Assembly (NCBI RefSeq): GCF_018139145.2
Contig: NC_059471.1
Span: forward strand, 210,571,494-210,635,493
Source: Gymnogyps californianus
Taxonomy: Eukaryota > Chordata > Aves > Accipitriformes > Cathartidae
DNA length: 64,000 nt
Reading direction: 5' to 3'
The position numbers and the translations under genes are program-made. This document shows, piece by piece, positions 11,840 to 23,895 of this stretch. Each line of letters opens with the position of its first letter. The stretch's first letter is position 1. A model generated the notes under the pieces. It did not search any database, was not told the origin of the DNA, and saw only the letters and a program-made list of their open reading frames with translations.

Positions 11840-12870
11840 AGAAGGTAGTACCACACAATACCAGTAAGGCACATCTTAAACGGATTAAGGACTGCCTGAG
11901 TAACAGATCTCAGACAGGGCTGTCGGAGGGAAACCGTCACTGAGCAGGGAGGAAGGGGGCTGTTCTGCCTGCCCTGGGACTGAGTCTGATGGCTGTCCAC
12001 ATTTTTATCAACGATCTGCAGGCAAATAGAAAAGGAACGGTATTAAAATCGGTGGGTGAGAGACTGTTCTCAAGCCTGAGCCCACTCGAAGTCAGTGTGT
12101 TTTAACAGAGTCAAAGGTAAAGACAAGCCACTGAAGGCAAGGAGCGCCGGCCCTGCCTGCAGAAGGCTGAAACGTATCCCGGAGGGCAGCAAGCCTGAGG
12201 GTCGGAGTGGACCCGCCATTCATCAAGAGCTTCCACTGTCCAGACGGGCAAAAAGGCGCTAGTGAGATCTGTGGATATATTTAGAGGTGGAGGTAGAGAT
12301 GTGTAGGATGGAATGTGTGTATTACAGGCAGGAAGATCGTTCTAATACTGAACATGGTTGTGATTTAGCATTTTTAAGAGGTCAATGCAAAACAAAAGGA
12401 CTTTAAATGCTTTTAAAATTAGGGATAATGTCTTGCAATGAGAGATCTGAAGTGCTTAGTCTGTTTAGGTTATCAAAAGAAGATTGAGAGTCAACTTGAT
12501 TAATATATAAGCATCTCCAGGGGCAGCAAACACAGGATCCCACTGGACTCTTTAATCAAGCAGAGAACTGCATGAGAAGAACTACCTTCTGGAAGCTGAA
12601 CGCAGACAAATTCAAACTGGAAACAATGCACACATTTTTAATAGGAAGAATGACTGATTGCTGGAACAATCTGTCATGGCATGTGATGGACCCTTTGTCT
12701 CTCATGTGCTTCGTACCATAACTGGATACCATATGGAAGAAAAGCTCACGCCAAATACAAATTATCAGCCTCAGCATCAGCCTAGATGGATGCATTTTAA
12801 TGGCCTGCGAGGTCAAACTAGCGAATCTAATTAATCCCCCTCCTCTTAAACCCTGCGAGTCCAGAGTGAT
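11840..12870 (+). mobile_element. Ancient, heavily decayed CR1-clade LINE (ORF2 3' part and 3' UTR)
   Basis: About 1 kb follows, in order, the old amniote CR1-type LINE that I recall. GGATTAAGGACTGCCTGAGT with ACAGATCTC opens it. ATTTTTATCAACGATCTGCA (reverse-transcriptase region) comes next, then a GTGTGTTTTAACAGAGTCAA segment, a GGTCGGAGTGGACC segment and AGACGGGCAAAAAGGCGCTA. The 3' end of ORF2 follows as GGAAGCTGAACGCAGACAAA, TTCAAACTGGAAACAATG and CACACATTTTTAATAGGAAG. It ends with a 3'-UTR-like GCGAGGTCAAACTAGCGAAT stretch and CTTAAA near 12846. All reading frames are broken by indels. It lies antisense to ELAPOR2. Both ends are approximate. It is much older than the CR1 at 26988-28871. 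Confidence 0.78.
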
Positions 12871-14910
12871 GGTATCTTACGTCCCTCCTGGGACACACCA
12901 TGGGCATGGGGCACCCTGAAGCAGGAGCCCTGCCCACTGTGTAACCACTTCCAAGGAGTGCTTGCAATAGATTACTCCGCAGATCTGACAGCACTTTACA
13001 ATCACTTTGTAGACACGGAAACAGCTCCCCAGAGAGCAAAACAGACCATAAACAAGCTTGCCTCATTCGCCCTTTGACTGCAAGGCTCCAGGGTCACGTT
13101 CTGCCTTTTAGTATAGCTGTGGCCCTCCCAGTGATTTTTGGTGGACTAGGATCAATGTTAGTTGGCACATTTCTCTTCTAGTAACTGACCCTAACGATCT
13201 CACGTTGCTTAACTTTCAGATGCTGGGGATCAGGACAGGCTTATCATGACCACAGCTGGACTAACAGAGTAGATCCTCACATGTATATGACTACTTAACT
13301 TCTTCTGAGGTCTGAAACCTTCCTCTGGAGTGTTTTCTCATGTCAAATATCTCCCAGATATTGCCACACTGTGAGAAGGATCAGAGTATTTGTGATTTCA
13401 CCAGAAGATTAATCAAAGCTGCCTCAACGCCCTGCATCCTTCAACACCAAACCTATAATATATTCAATTGCTTTCCTTCTTTATGCAGCCCTGGCCACTC
13501 AGTCTTACACCTTCTCTCAGCTAGCTTCCCTTCCCACACCACTTGGACCTACTACTTCTACCTCTATCACTCTTCTCAGCAGACATTTTTCTCCAAACAT
13601 TTCTTATGATACCTAAAACTATTTCAGCTCTTCTGTTTATTCTGTTGCCACTGAGCATGTGCACATTCTTGTGTATCCTTCTGTGTCCCCCTGGCTCTCA
13701 ATACATTACCATTTAAAAAAAGACACAGGACTGGATTTTGCCAGATTATAACAACATTAGAAGGGGGTAGCAATGGAGCAATTCTACCCAAACCAGTGAA
13801 AATACACAGGAAAAATAATCTCAAACACTGGCTTTCCATCTCTCCCCTCTCCATTCCTATGTTGTTCATCCAAAGCCCCACTGCCTGGGATTCAGGTGAG
13901 ATGCTGCCGTCTCCTGCAGGCAGAATCTGGGCTGAATTATCTCAGCCTCCTGTGGGCAGAGGTGAAAACTGTAGCTCGGAAAGGAAATACGAGGTTGGCA
14001 GCATCAGGCAGTTGTCCCTCTGAACAGCTGCTGGGTTCAGCAGACACATGCCACAAACCTGGAGGGGAAGATGGGGCCAAGGACAAGTACACAGAGGCAT
14101 CTGTTCAGTGACACCCTGAGACACCGGGGTCCACACAACATGGAACAAAGGACCAACCAAAATACGGGATGAGGAGAAAAAAAGAAAGCCAAAGGATGAG
14201 AGGAAATCATTGCTTCATTATTAACGTTTCCTATAATCTCAGCCAGCTTCAGAATGTCTCCCGTGAATAATTTATACAAGGCTTCTCCAACAGACTGTGA
14301 ATAATTGATGTTCGTTTTCTTCAGTCATTATATCCCAATGTGTTACCAGGAACCAGACTGAATCTAAACTTAAGAAAAAAAGTCCGTCAAGGCTGTTTAG
14401 GCTTGAAATGTGATCACACTGAAAGCTGATGTAACTTGGGGAAGAGTACCTTCTGTGGAAGAGACCCTTCCTTTTCTTAAGAGTAAATAATTTTTCCTTT
14501 TATCCAAGAAATTACAAAATAGAGCAATGCTTTTTCCAGTTCACCTCTTTGACCGGAACAGTACCATTTTCCCCAGCTGGCCTGGCATATAGGACAGTTT
14601 TATTATCACTTTTATTCCATCATTTGGACACTGAAAGGTGTGGTTTTGGAATGGGATTACTCAATAAATTCATGAAAGTGTGACGTAGAGTGGAGGAAGG
14701 TAGTCATCACCAAGAGGTTTGCAAGCACATTTGCTGCCAGGGTTACAGCAACCATCCTAGTGGCTCAGCACTGGAGATGGCAGGAAACATACCTCGAGGT
14801 GAGTGAGTAGCTCTCCAGGCCCCACTGACTCCATCAGGCTTATTTTGATTGCTCACCAACCAAAGTGATTGATGCAATGGCTCCTAGTGCCATTTGAGAT
14901 GTCCTCTGTA

Positions 14911-14929
14911 TACACACACACACACACAG
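14911..14929. repeat. CA dinucleotide microsatellite
   Basis: A short uninterrupted AC/CA run of about nine units. Confidence 0.9.
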
Positions 14930-15360
14930 AGTGCTTGCCTCTCATCCCTCTACCAAGCCATAGTAAATCTCAAGGTCTTGCCAGCTGCTTTCCTGTTGAA
15001 AGAGAAATCAGTGACTCAGAGGAAGCTGTGTTTAACTTACTTATTTAATTACACTGCGTACACAAATAGGCTGAAGAAATCATTAAAAGACACTAAGGCC
15101 AACCATTCTCTTGCAAGTCTCAATACACACATCAACATGCAGTTCCTGGTAACTCTTCTCCAGGAATTAAATTCTGTGGGTTCAGTGCATACTCTTCTGC
15201 TCTTTAAACTATTCACCTAAAACAATCTGTGCTTCAAAAAGCCAACAACGGGACTTTTTCTGCAAAGACAGTGTATTGCTCATGGACAGAGGAAAAAATC
15301 TGGAAAAATTACTTGTAAAACTGGGGTATCTCTCAGGGTAACAAAACGCATTAGGAAAAC

Positions 15361-15400
15361 ATCCAGATGGAAATGCCATCATCCAGATGGAAATGCCATG
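15361..15400. repeat. Tandem duplication of a 20-base unit
   Basis: Two copies of ATCCAGATGGAAATGCCATC stand head to tail at 15361-15380 and 15381-15400, identical except for the last base (C versus G). This near-identity implies a recent slippage or duplication event. Confidence 0.92.
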
Positions 15401-18400
15401 GCACAATGTAGCCTCGAGCCTCAGTCCAGGTGAGAAACCTAATGCCATCAATAGGACTTACCTACCTGACTTGAGTTAGGAACATGCATTAGCAGGGATG
15501 CTCTAAGACGAACAGAAATAAACATCTGCTTGAGTGCTTTGCTAAATCACAGCCTTTTAGTAGCGACTCTCAAACTGTGCCATGCGCACCACTGCTAGCT
15601 AAATGTCTTTGCTACATGACAGCCTTGAATTAATTCCTCAGCTTCACAGTGTTCCTCAGAGCAGCCTCCGCTGTTTTGTGCTAGTCCCCTCCCCAGTGTG
15701 CTCTAGTGGGAAAGCCTTCCCTTTTCCTTCCAGAAAAGACATGAAAACTTTCCTAGGGATACAAAAGAGACTCGGGTAAAATTGAGTTGCCCAGTCCTGC
15801 AGGTCATACACACAAAAGTGCCCCTATAAAGATCATGACTTCAAAATCTACGTCTTGCACATCCTGCTGTTCGTTTCAGAGGTGGCTCCAGAGACAGAGT
15901 TATGTTATTCTCTGTCAGACATCCTTAATTGCTAGGTAATACATGACAGGCCAAGGGCCAAATCTATAGCATATCAAGAAATTCTCAGATTCCCTGGATT
16001 TCATGCCTACTAAGAATCCACTTTTTTGGTACTTAGGTTTGAGAGAGGAACCTTCCATGTGTGACTCTTCTATGTTGACAGGCAACTTCATGGGAGCCAT
16101 ACAACTGTTCAAAAGAGAGGGGAGAAGGGAAGGCGATAGTCAAAATGAAGGAGGAGATCAGCATATACCATTCGAGTGAGCAATCTCAAGGATGGAGGAA
16201 TGAAAGGGGAGATCTTGTGAATACATTTTTTGAACACTGTCTCAAAATAGTACTTTCCTACAGCTCAGGGTAACCAACAGCATCTGTCACCTCATGTAAG
16301 TATATCTATGTGCATATGTCAGATCTAAATTACACGGTTAAACACCAGCAGCCATTAATAGTTTGACCTCATTGTTTCTTCCAAGGTGAATATCCAAAGA
16401 AGCAATGCCTGAATGACATCAAAAATGAAAAAAATATTAGTACATCAAGGTTGATGAAGACAAGATCCAGTGCTTTCAAGCCATGAGAAAAAAAGAGAAT
16501 GGATACATGCCTAGTCCTCAGTGGTACGCTGATATCACCGTATTTCCTCTCTTCAATTGAAACAAAGAAAACCCAATCATTTCAAAGCCCATTAATGAGA
16601 CCAGAAAATAATCCTCAGTGAATGTCAAATAAAAAAGGAAAAACACCTGCCTGATGATTTGTTAGGATTCATATGTTTGCTTCAAGAGGCCGTAACTCTG
16701 GACTTATTTAAGCCCTATGAAAAGAAGTTCTTACATGCATTCATATATGAAGACAATGACACTGTGGTGATAATAAAATTTTTTTGATTACATAACAAAC
16801 TATTTTGAGATAACCTAAATAAATGTGGCTGTGTAATAAATAGCACCATTATCATGGGAGTATTTATATGTACATTCACATCCACATGTGCAATAATGTA
16901 AACATTAAAGAAACTACTAAAACTTATCATTGCTATTTCCAAGTCTTCGCCAGCCAAATTTCAAAATTCTAACTAAAACTCCAGAAGAACCAATTCTTTA
17001 GCACAAAGACTAGACAGAATTTGCCTGAATACAAATCTAGTTGACAATGAACAGATATAAACTTAATGTCAGAAGGCCGTACCACAAGCACACAGGTTTT
17101 GCCAGACTTATAACATTCATTTTATATTATCCATTTACAGAGATATGTATGTGCATACACTGTACTTTATAAAATTTGCAGATGCTCACTGACTTCAAGA
17201 GAGTTAGGAGCAGACCCACTTCTTACCTGCTTGGGATACCCAATCTTATCAGAGACCAAGACAACATCAAACTCAGAACCTTCTATTTAAGTTTTCTGTT
17301 ATGAAAGCAGAATGCTAAAAATCCTGCAGATCATTTAAATTGCCTTAAAGTGTTATAAAACCTAGAAGCCTTAAAAAGGTTATTTGCCCTAATTGTGTCT
17401 AAAGTGCACTGCAATTAGCAGGAAGATCCATATCTCCTCCTGTGGTATCCTAGGAGCAGATTACACAAGTCAGAATAAACTCAACAAACACAGCTCAGTA
17501 GCAATAAATCAGGACAAATTTTGCTCTCAGGCCCCAGTAAAGTCTATTGTAATTAAGGACAGTCTGTTTTCTGAAGTCAGTGGAGCTTTTCACATGCATA
17601 CCATTTGGCACACACTCACACACCTCGCCTCAAAACTGAAGCACATTCCTGATTTCAAAGAAGTTGCTCCCGCCTTAGTGGCACCAGGTAAAGGTGGAGT
17701 TTGCTAAGCAGAGCCATTAATAACTCCACAGCACCGTAGGTGATCAAGTTCTTCCATATTATCAGTATTTTTTGTGTCTCCTTTCTTAAGAAATCTTACT
17801 GATTCTCATTATAACTGGCATTTGGATGCTGACTATAACAGTGACACTACCAGCACTTTTTCTGTTTTAACATGGCAAATTCAACTCCTTTTGAAATTGT
17901 TCTATTATTCTCACCATAGTTTCTTTATTATGCACATAGCACCACTAAAATTAACAGATATTTATGAGATAAGATGCAATCTATTCTTGTTTAGGATGGC
18001 AAAAAATAACTCATATTCTGTGGAACAAGAAAGTTAATATTAAAAAAGAATTTGAGGTCAAAATGTGAACCCTTTAAGCCCTTTCTGGTCACAAACTCTG
18101 CTGAGAGGAGCATACCAGTGCACCTGGGCACAGCAAGGGCACACTCTGAACCAGATATTTGGGTTGTACTCGAGTGAAGGGAGACAAAGAAGAGAGGAAG
18201 GAACGGAGACATGGAAGGAAGGAAGGCTCCAAATTCAGACTTTTAATTTGACTGTAAAACATGCAGCATATGGTCAGGCTGGCAGAAAAACCTGACTGCG
18301 GCCACTGAAACAGACTGCAGCGTAGTGTCAGCGGGAGCACGATGCCAAGTCCTGCTCCCACTGCCAGGCCCCAAAAGGTCCCCATTAGATGCTGCATACA

Positions 18401-19700
18401 GCCCCCACACCACAGCAAAGGTTTTTCAGAGATACCAGCTGTAAGGGGGTGCAGGCAAGGGCTTAGCCCCCAAAACAAAATGCTCCCATTGACTGCCATA
18501 AATATTTTCCGTTTAAAAAGCCAAGCAACTGCCCTGATGGCAGTGATCCTTATCAGCTAAATTCCCTTCCTGCTATCAGACTCATGAGGAGATCAGAGTG
18601 AGATCTGTGGTAATTAAAAATGAACGAGACCAAATTAGTTAAGCACATTCCCGACTGTTAAGAAGTAATGGAGTGATTCAGAGGTCTGGATTTCGCTGAG
18701 GGAGGCTCTCTGTCTGCCTCCCCCCCAGTGCAACACTCCTTGCCTCCATGTATGTACCCCACCTCCAAAACGGTACTGGGAAGATGCCTGGAGGGGACAT
18801 CTTAAATGGGAAGCTGAGGAGAGCCACAGAGTAGCTTTAGGTGTAATAAATATTGCCTTTTTCCTAGCCAAGATCTTTGCTGCACTTTTAACGCGTCTCT
18901 TTGCAGGATCCCTTGCAACCATGATGTGGCAGCATCAAAAATATGACTCATTTCTGAACAAGCACAAGCCTGAGAGAGGTGGCTGAGCAGCCTGGTGTGG
19001 CTGTGCCGTGGCCTGTCCAGAGGCAGCTTGCCCCATGGGGCAAGCATTGAGGTACCACACCACACTGAATGGCAAAATGCAGGCTGACACCCTGATGTGG
19101 TGCCTGAAAGTGGCGGTGGCTGCAGCCCCGCAGGGCAAGGAGATCAGAAAAAAAGAGAGGAGTGAAATATAGAACGGGGCATGTTGTCCCAGTGCATTGC
19201 AAGTGAGCTACTGTGCCGCAGAGCTGCTCCTGCACCTTCCCTCCTATATCTGGGGTCACTGCATAGCACGACCTCCTACAGCATCACAAACATCTGTCAT
19301 GTGAGGTTCCTTCTTCCTTCCCACCTCCCACCTGGATGGGAGAGATGTGGAGGGGAGGGTAGCAGGAGAGGAAGGTGGGTCATCACGCTGCTCTGTGCTC
19401 ATGGCAAGATAAAGGCAAAAAAACCCTTCTTCTAATAACCAGGTCATAAAGCAGTTAAAATATGACAGTCCTTTCTACTCTGAACCCCATGACTATTTCT
19501 CAGAGGACCCTGTCTTCTCTGCAGGTAAACTTTGCCAATTAAATTTTTGAAGACTCAAAAAAAGGGCTGAATCCTGACATGTTTTGGAGACTACAGCCAT
19601 TTCGGGCAATGCTGGCAGTTACTCTCAGCAGGTCACAGTCAGCTGTGCTTTGCAGGTCGGCGTGCACTTCAAAATGCAGCAGAGCGCAGAGATACCCAAC

Positions 19701-20240
19701 TGTTGTGGTTTAACCCGGCAGGCAGCTAAACACCACACAGCCATTCGCTCACTCCCCCGCAGTGGGATGGGGGAGAGAATCGGAAAAAAGGTAGAACTCA
19801 TGGATTGAGATAATAGGACAGAAAAGGAAGGGAAAATAATAATAATAATAAAAGAATATACAAAACCAGTGATGCACAATGCAATTGCTCACCACCTGCT
19901 GACCGATGCCCAGCCAGACCCCGAGCAGTAGCCCCCACCCCCGGCCAACTCCCTCCAGTTTTTTTGTTCAGCATGACATCCTATGGTATGGAATATCCCT
20001 TTGGCCAGTTGGGGTCAGCTGTCCCGGCTGTGCCCCCTCCCAACTTCTTGTGCACCCCCAGCCTGCTCGCTGGTGGGGTGGGGTGAGAAGCAGAAAAGGC
20101 CTTGACTCTGGGTAAGCACTGCTCAGCAATAACTAAAACATCCGTGTGTTATCAATATTATTCTCATCCTAAATCCAAAACACAGCACTGTACCAGCTAC
20201 TAGGAAGAAAATTAACTCTATCCCAGCTGAAACCAGGACA
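19701..20240 (-). mobile_element. Solo LTR of an endogenous retrovirus, ERVL-like, with 5-bp target-site duplication
   Basis: The 540-base element, read on the minus strand, begins TGTCCTGGTTTCAGCTGGGA and ends GGGTTAAACCACAACA, with TG...CA termini. Perfect 5-bp duplications CCAAC lie at 19696-19700 and 20241-20245. The order of segments (a TTATTATTATTATTATT tract near 19840-19855, then ATCTCAATCCATGAG, then GGGGGAGTGAGCGAATGGC and a GCTGCC.GC.GGGTTAAACC end) matches a very common avian ERV LTR and parallels the 3' part of the LTR at 969-2075. There is no internal coding sequence beside it, so it is a solo LTR. It has the same orientation as ELAPOR2. The ATTAAA hexamer I expect before the ATCTCAA segment seems to be lost in a small deletion. 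Confidence 0.9.
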
Positions 20241-22894
20241 CCAACCTAATTTTAAATGGGTTCATTCAAATGAAAAGCAGTAAAACACAACATCCTGAAA
20301 ATGAGCACATCTCGAGACACCGACTGAGCTCTGGTGCCACAGTTAGATTGCTCCAGATATGTGAAGCACCTGAGATAATACATTTTTAGCAATCTCAAGT
20401 GTCTTTCCACTCCACTGGAGACCACAGTCTAGACGTATTTACAGAGATGATTGGAGACATTTAACATATTGTTATATCATCTTTCGAATTCCTAGTTCAG
20501 GCACAATTTAAAGAGAATGACTGCTGAGCATTTGGAAGCGGGAGAGGTTGGTGCAGTATTCTCAGGATCCAAAATAAATGACAACCTGCAAGTCACTTCT
20601 GTTTTCAGGGAGCAGTAAAGATCAATAGCAGATATTCTCAAGTGGCAGGCATTTCTGAATAGCTAAAAACAACTGCAAACAGTACATTGTGAAGTCAGCA
20701 GCAGTAGCAGATGTGTTCCCCAAAAAACCCACTTTCTCACCCAGATTCCTCCATATCCATTGTGTGCTAACTGCCACCAAGGACCACTGAGGGCTCTGCC
20801 AACCTCAAGGAGATAAAAAAAGCCCTAAGAGCTCATGCTGCTATACAACTGCAACCCTTTTTTAAGAGCAGAGACATAGTTGGCTCAGCTATATCACAGG
20901 ACTAGTAGATACCAATCAAAAATTCTGAAGATAACGGATCTTCAAAGCTGGAAATCGTCCTACCTGGGGTAATTGTACGGTGGTGCTCAGTTCCGCAGGC
21001 TGAAGGACTGAAAGAGATACCTAAGGGAGTCCAGGACTCTACCAAATGTCAAGATGAGCTCCAGTGTCAGTGTGCTCTGGCATAGGGTAGGATCTACAAG
21101 ATGTAGGAGGATCTGAATAGATTTGTAGAATGTCTAGAAAGGCTCATCTCAAAGGATATGGCATAGTTATGGTATTTCTTGATAGGCCTCAGGATAAAAT
21201 AACACTAGGCCTATGAGAAAAGGAAGGCATCTCAAGGAGCCATTAACTACTTGGTGAGATGTGTATGCAACCTCTGGCCAAGTCTGTAGCACAAATCTCA
21301 CTCTGTACATGATCCACTGAGAACGTGAGTTGTAGCAGCCCCAAATACGGAACGTTTCATTTTCCTCAGGCTACAGAAATTTGTGCTTTTAGTATAAGAC
21401 GTCCTTGGTCCAGCTGCTGTGTTGTCAGATGAGACAGAAGCCACGAGCTCAAAGAATATGACAAGTCAGTGAGGAGGTGTCTATCTGTCAGCATTTTCAA
21501 TACAATTCATCATCAACAACAGATCCCCATGTGCAAACTCTAAAGAGCTGGAGGGCACATAATTTTCAAAAGCTGCCTCTCCCAGTATATCCCACTCATT
21601 GAAGAATGGACTGTCAGCCAAACTCTACGCTGGTTCAAATTTTTTGCAGTAAAAACCACCACCTTAGCCAAGCCAAATGGAAGGGGTGTTCCCCACACAT
21701 TCCTGCAGTGATTGACTGCTGTTGACAGATTCATGTTTTCAGCCTGAAAGATTGGTTGATCTTAAAGCAAAAGGTGAAAGACTAAGAGATGAGAAATCTA
21801 AAATGACTTTTGCCATCAGAATATAGCCAGACATCTCCTGAAGCCAGATAATCTACTACAGATGCAAAAAAGAGACAGAACTACATTAACACCACTGCAC
21901 TCCCAAGAGCCCAGAGAGATGAGATCTGAAGAGTTCAGTAAAAAAAGTCAAATATCCAATTGCTTCTCAAACCAGCTGAATTGCCATGGGACTTAACAGC
22001 AACACTACAAGGAGGAGAGGCATCTGCTTCACCTCGGTAGATGTTTTCCAGTGTATTTAACAGAATCCTGTACTTTGGTGTATAATATCACAGCCAATCT
22101 ACTGGGTAAAGTTGTCCCCTTGTCTAGCAGGGGCCCAGATATGGAGAAGCCAGAGATTCATCTCTTGTTATAGAACAGTTGAATTTTCATTGGAACTGAT
22201 TTAAGACCAGAAAGACACACAAATAAGAGGAGATGAAGAGGGAAGTGCACCATTTGTCGAAATCTGTAGCAGAAAGTCAAGGAGAGTGTAATGTTGCTGA
22301 ACCTTAAACCATTTATCACAAGATTTAAGAAGAAATAGTGTATATCAGAAAAATGAGTTATACCCGTGAACTCCAGAGTACACCAAAAGTGGTTGTGCAG
22401 CAGAAGGGATAACACTGTCTGCTCCTTTATTGTGCCGACAGCAAAAAGTAACAGGCTTGAAGTATAACAAGGGAGATTCAACAGCAGAAAAAGCTGTAAC
22501 AGGAGGGAAAATGAAAAGAACAAAACAGACGAGCAAATATCTGGAGAACTTGTGGGCTCTTCATCACTGGAGGTCCCTGAAAACAGTCCAGCCAAACATC
22601 AGCCATGAATGACAAAGTCATTGCTACTATACCTATTTGGGCTGGGGGATAAATTATGGGATCACCTGACGTGCTTCCCAGCTCTACATTTCTGTAATTG
22701 AAAAACACATCCTAAGGATATACAGAGATTCCACATTTAAAACCTTGGAAACTAAACCCAAATACCAGGAATGACACAGGCAACTTCTCAAATGATGCTT
22801 GCAAACCGTCAGAAATCTTCCAGTGGTCAACACTGCTACTGGTCAACATTTATGTGCTTCACACTGGAACATATCTCGTAAAGAAATGAACAAT

Positions 22895-22927
22895 TGTCCT
22901 GGTTTCGGCTGGGACAGAGCCGAAACC
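22895..22927 (+). repeat. LTR-terminus-like sequence with a perfect 10-bp inverted repeat
   Basis: TGTCCTGGTTTCGGCTGGG plus ACAGAG at 22895-22919 closely matches the first 25 bases of the LTR family found at 19701-20240. After this point the similarity stops. GGTTTCGGCT (22901-22910) and AGCCGAAACC (22918-22927) form a perfect stem around a 7-base loop. It may be a truncated LTR end or a different LTR family; no matching 3' end was found. Confidence 0.4.
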
Positions 22928-23774
22928 TTTACAGGAGGAGAGTCAGAAGTGAGTAAATCTCACCTCTCCTATAGTAGAACTGGAAGGATGTTGCCATTGT
23001 TCATCCTGTTTGTCAGATACAATAATTTACACCCCCTGGTACAAATTACTGAGAAAGTAAAGCTCTGCTAAGATCTTTTGTGAAGAGAATTGCTAGAGCA
23101 GGGAACGTGATTAGAAAGAGCATTCAGCCTGGGAAGCTACAAAACAGTGAGGGAACAATTCAAATGTGTTTGCAGAGCAGCAGTTCGCTTATGTCACCAG
23201 ATGCAAAGAAGTGTTTTAACATTAAAAAAAAAGCAGGACCAAGTGATATGAGAAAACTCCAAGCTGTTAAAAATAAACACATAAATAAATAAAATGCAAA
23301 AGCTTCAGCATGAAAATAACTCAGGCAAATAAGACTTTTACCATTACTTATGCATTCAGCTTATTAATTAGCTAAATAATGCAGGTAAAAAGAATGTGGA
23401 CACTATGCAAATATAATTTGGCCACTCCTGGTCACCATTTTGGCCAATACGGCTACAAATGAACTGGAGAGCTGCAGAACTTGCAGAGTATGGCAGCTCA
23501 AGACAAGCAACCGCATCTCATCAAGGGGTGTTGTAATAGACGTGCTTTGTCTGTGAATTAGCATACAAGGGTACCTGTAGCAGATATTGAGCTATACAAT
23601 TATGCTGCAAAGACAATCCCTGCTCCACTGCTCCAAGAGACAAGATGAAGGATTGGAGGGGAAGGACTAACTCAGGGACACTCAGTGACATCAGTGACAG
23701 AGCTAAGAAGCCATACAAGGGTAAATAGCACAAACAGCTAGTAATGGTCTGTAAAATGAAAAGTGCCAACATAC

Positions 23775-23895
23775 TGCATTCCTTCCCTTTCACCGGGTCG
23801 GGTAGTCCAGAGCACTCCGCCGACGGATTCGGGACAGCCACCCTCCATCTGGAGCCACTGCTGTCGCACTCTGTGTACTCGAAGTGGTAATCTGT
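23775..23895 (-). CDS. ELAPOR2: ELAPOR2 coding exon (probably exon 2)
   Basis: The 121-base exon encodes about 40 residues opening [20 protein letters not shown], followed by an [12 protein letters not shown] segment. It contains three cysteines. The conserved ECDS..GSRWRV and LPDPVKG motifs are hallmarks of the first cysteine-rich block in ELAPOR proteins. The acceptor, read on the minus strand, is a pyrimidine-rich tract ending TTGCTTGCAG at 23896. A second AG four bases into the exon is possible, but the first AG after the tract is preferred. The donor is GTATGTTGGC just below 23775. The exon starts in phase 0 and leaves one base (A) of a threonine codon that is completed by the next exon. 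The upstream exon, which should carry the signal peptide, is not found in the remaining 40 kb. Confidence 0.93.

Larger units (their letters stand above)
7690..23774 (-). other. ELAPOR2 intron 2 (16,085 bases)
   Basis: The intron lies between the 121-base and 196-base exons. It contains an ancient LINE (about 11840-12870), a CA microsatellite (14911-14929), a 20-base tandem duplication (15361-15400), a solo LTR (19701-20240) and an LTR-end-like hairpin (22895-22927). The stretches 7690-11840, 12870-19700 and 20241-23774 otherwise show no feature I can support. Open frames there lack conserved motifs. Confidence 0.85.
181..23895 (-). other. ELAPOR2: ELAPOR2 (KIAA1324L) gene, partial: five N-terminal coding exons
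   Basis: Five minus-strand exons join into one open frame that I recognise as the N-terminal region of endosome-lysosome associated apoptosis and autophagy regulator family member 2, a single-pass type I membrane protein with a cysteine-rich extracellular or lumenal region. In Xenopus the family (EIG121L) is linked to BMP signalling. The paralogue ELAPOR1 is an endosome-lysosome protein linked to autophagy. I chose ELAPOR2 over ELAPOR1 because the window reads GTYSLGSGIKFDEWDELPAG and PRGNYIES, where ELAPOR1, as I recall it, has RYSLGTGIRFDEWDELPHG and PRGDYIAS. All five introns flanking these exons within the window use GT-AG ends. Exon lengths are 121, 196, 148, 87 and 106 bases. The start codon, signal peptide, later cysteine-rich repeats, membrane segment and cytoplasmic tail are outside the window. 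Orthology rests on remembered family sequence, not on a search. Confidence 0.93.

Noticed and set aside
22158..22595. 145-codon minus-strand frame in intron 2
   Set aside because: Leucine/phenylalanine/serine-rich translation of pyrimidine-rich intron, with no conserved motif and no support as an exon.
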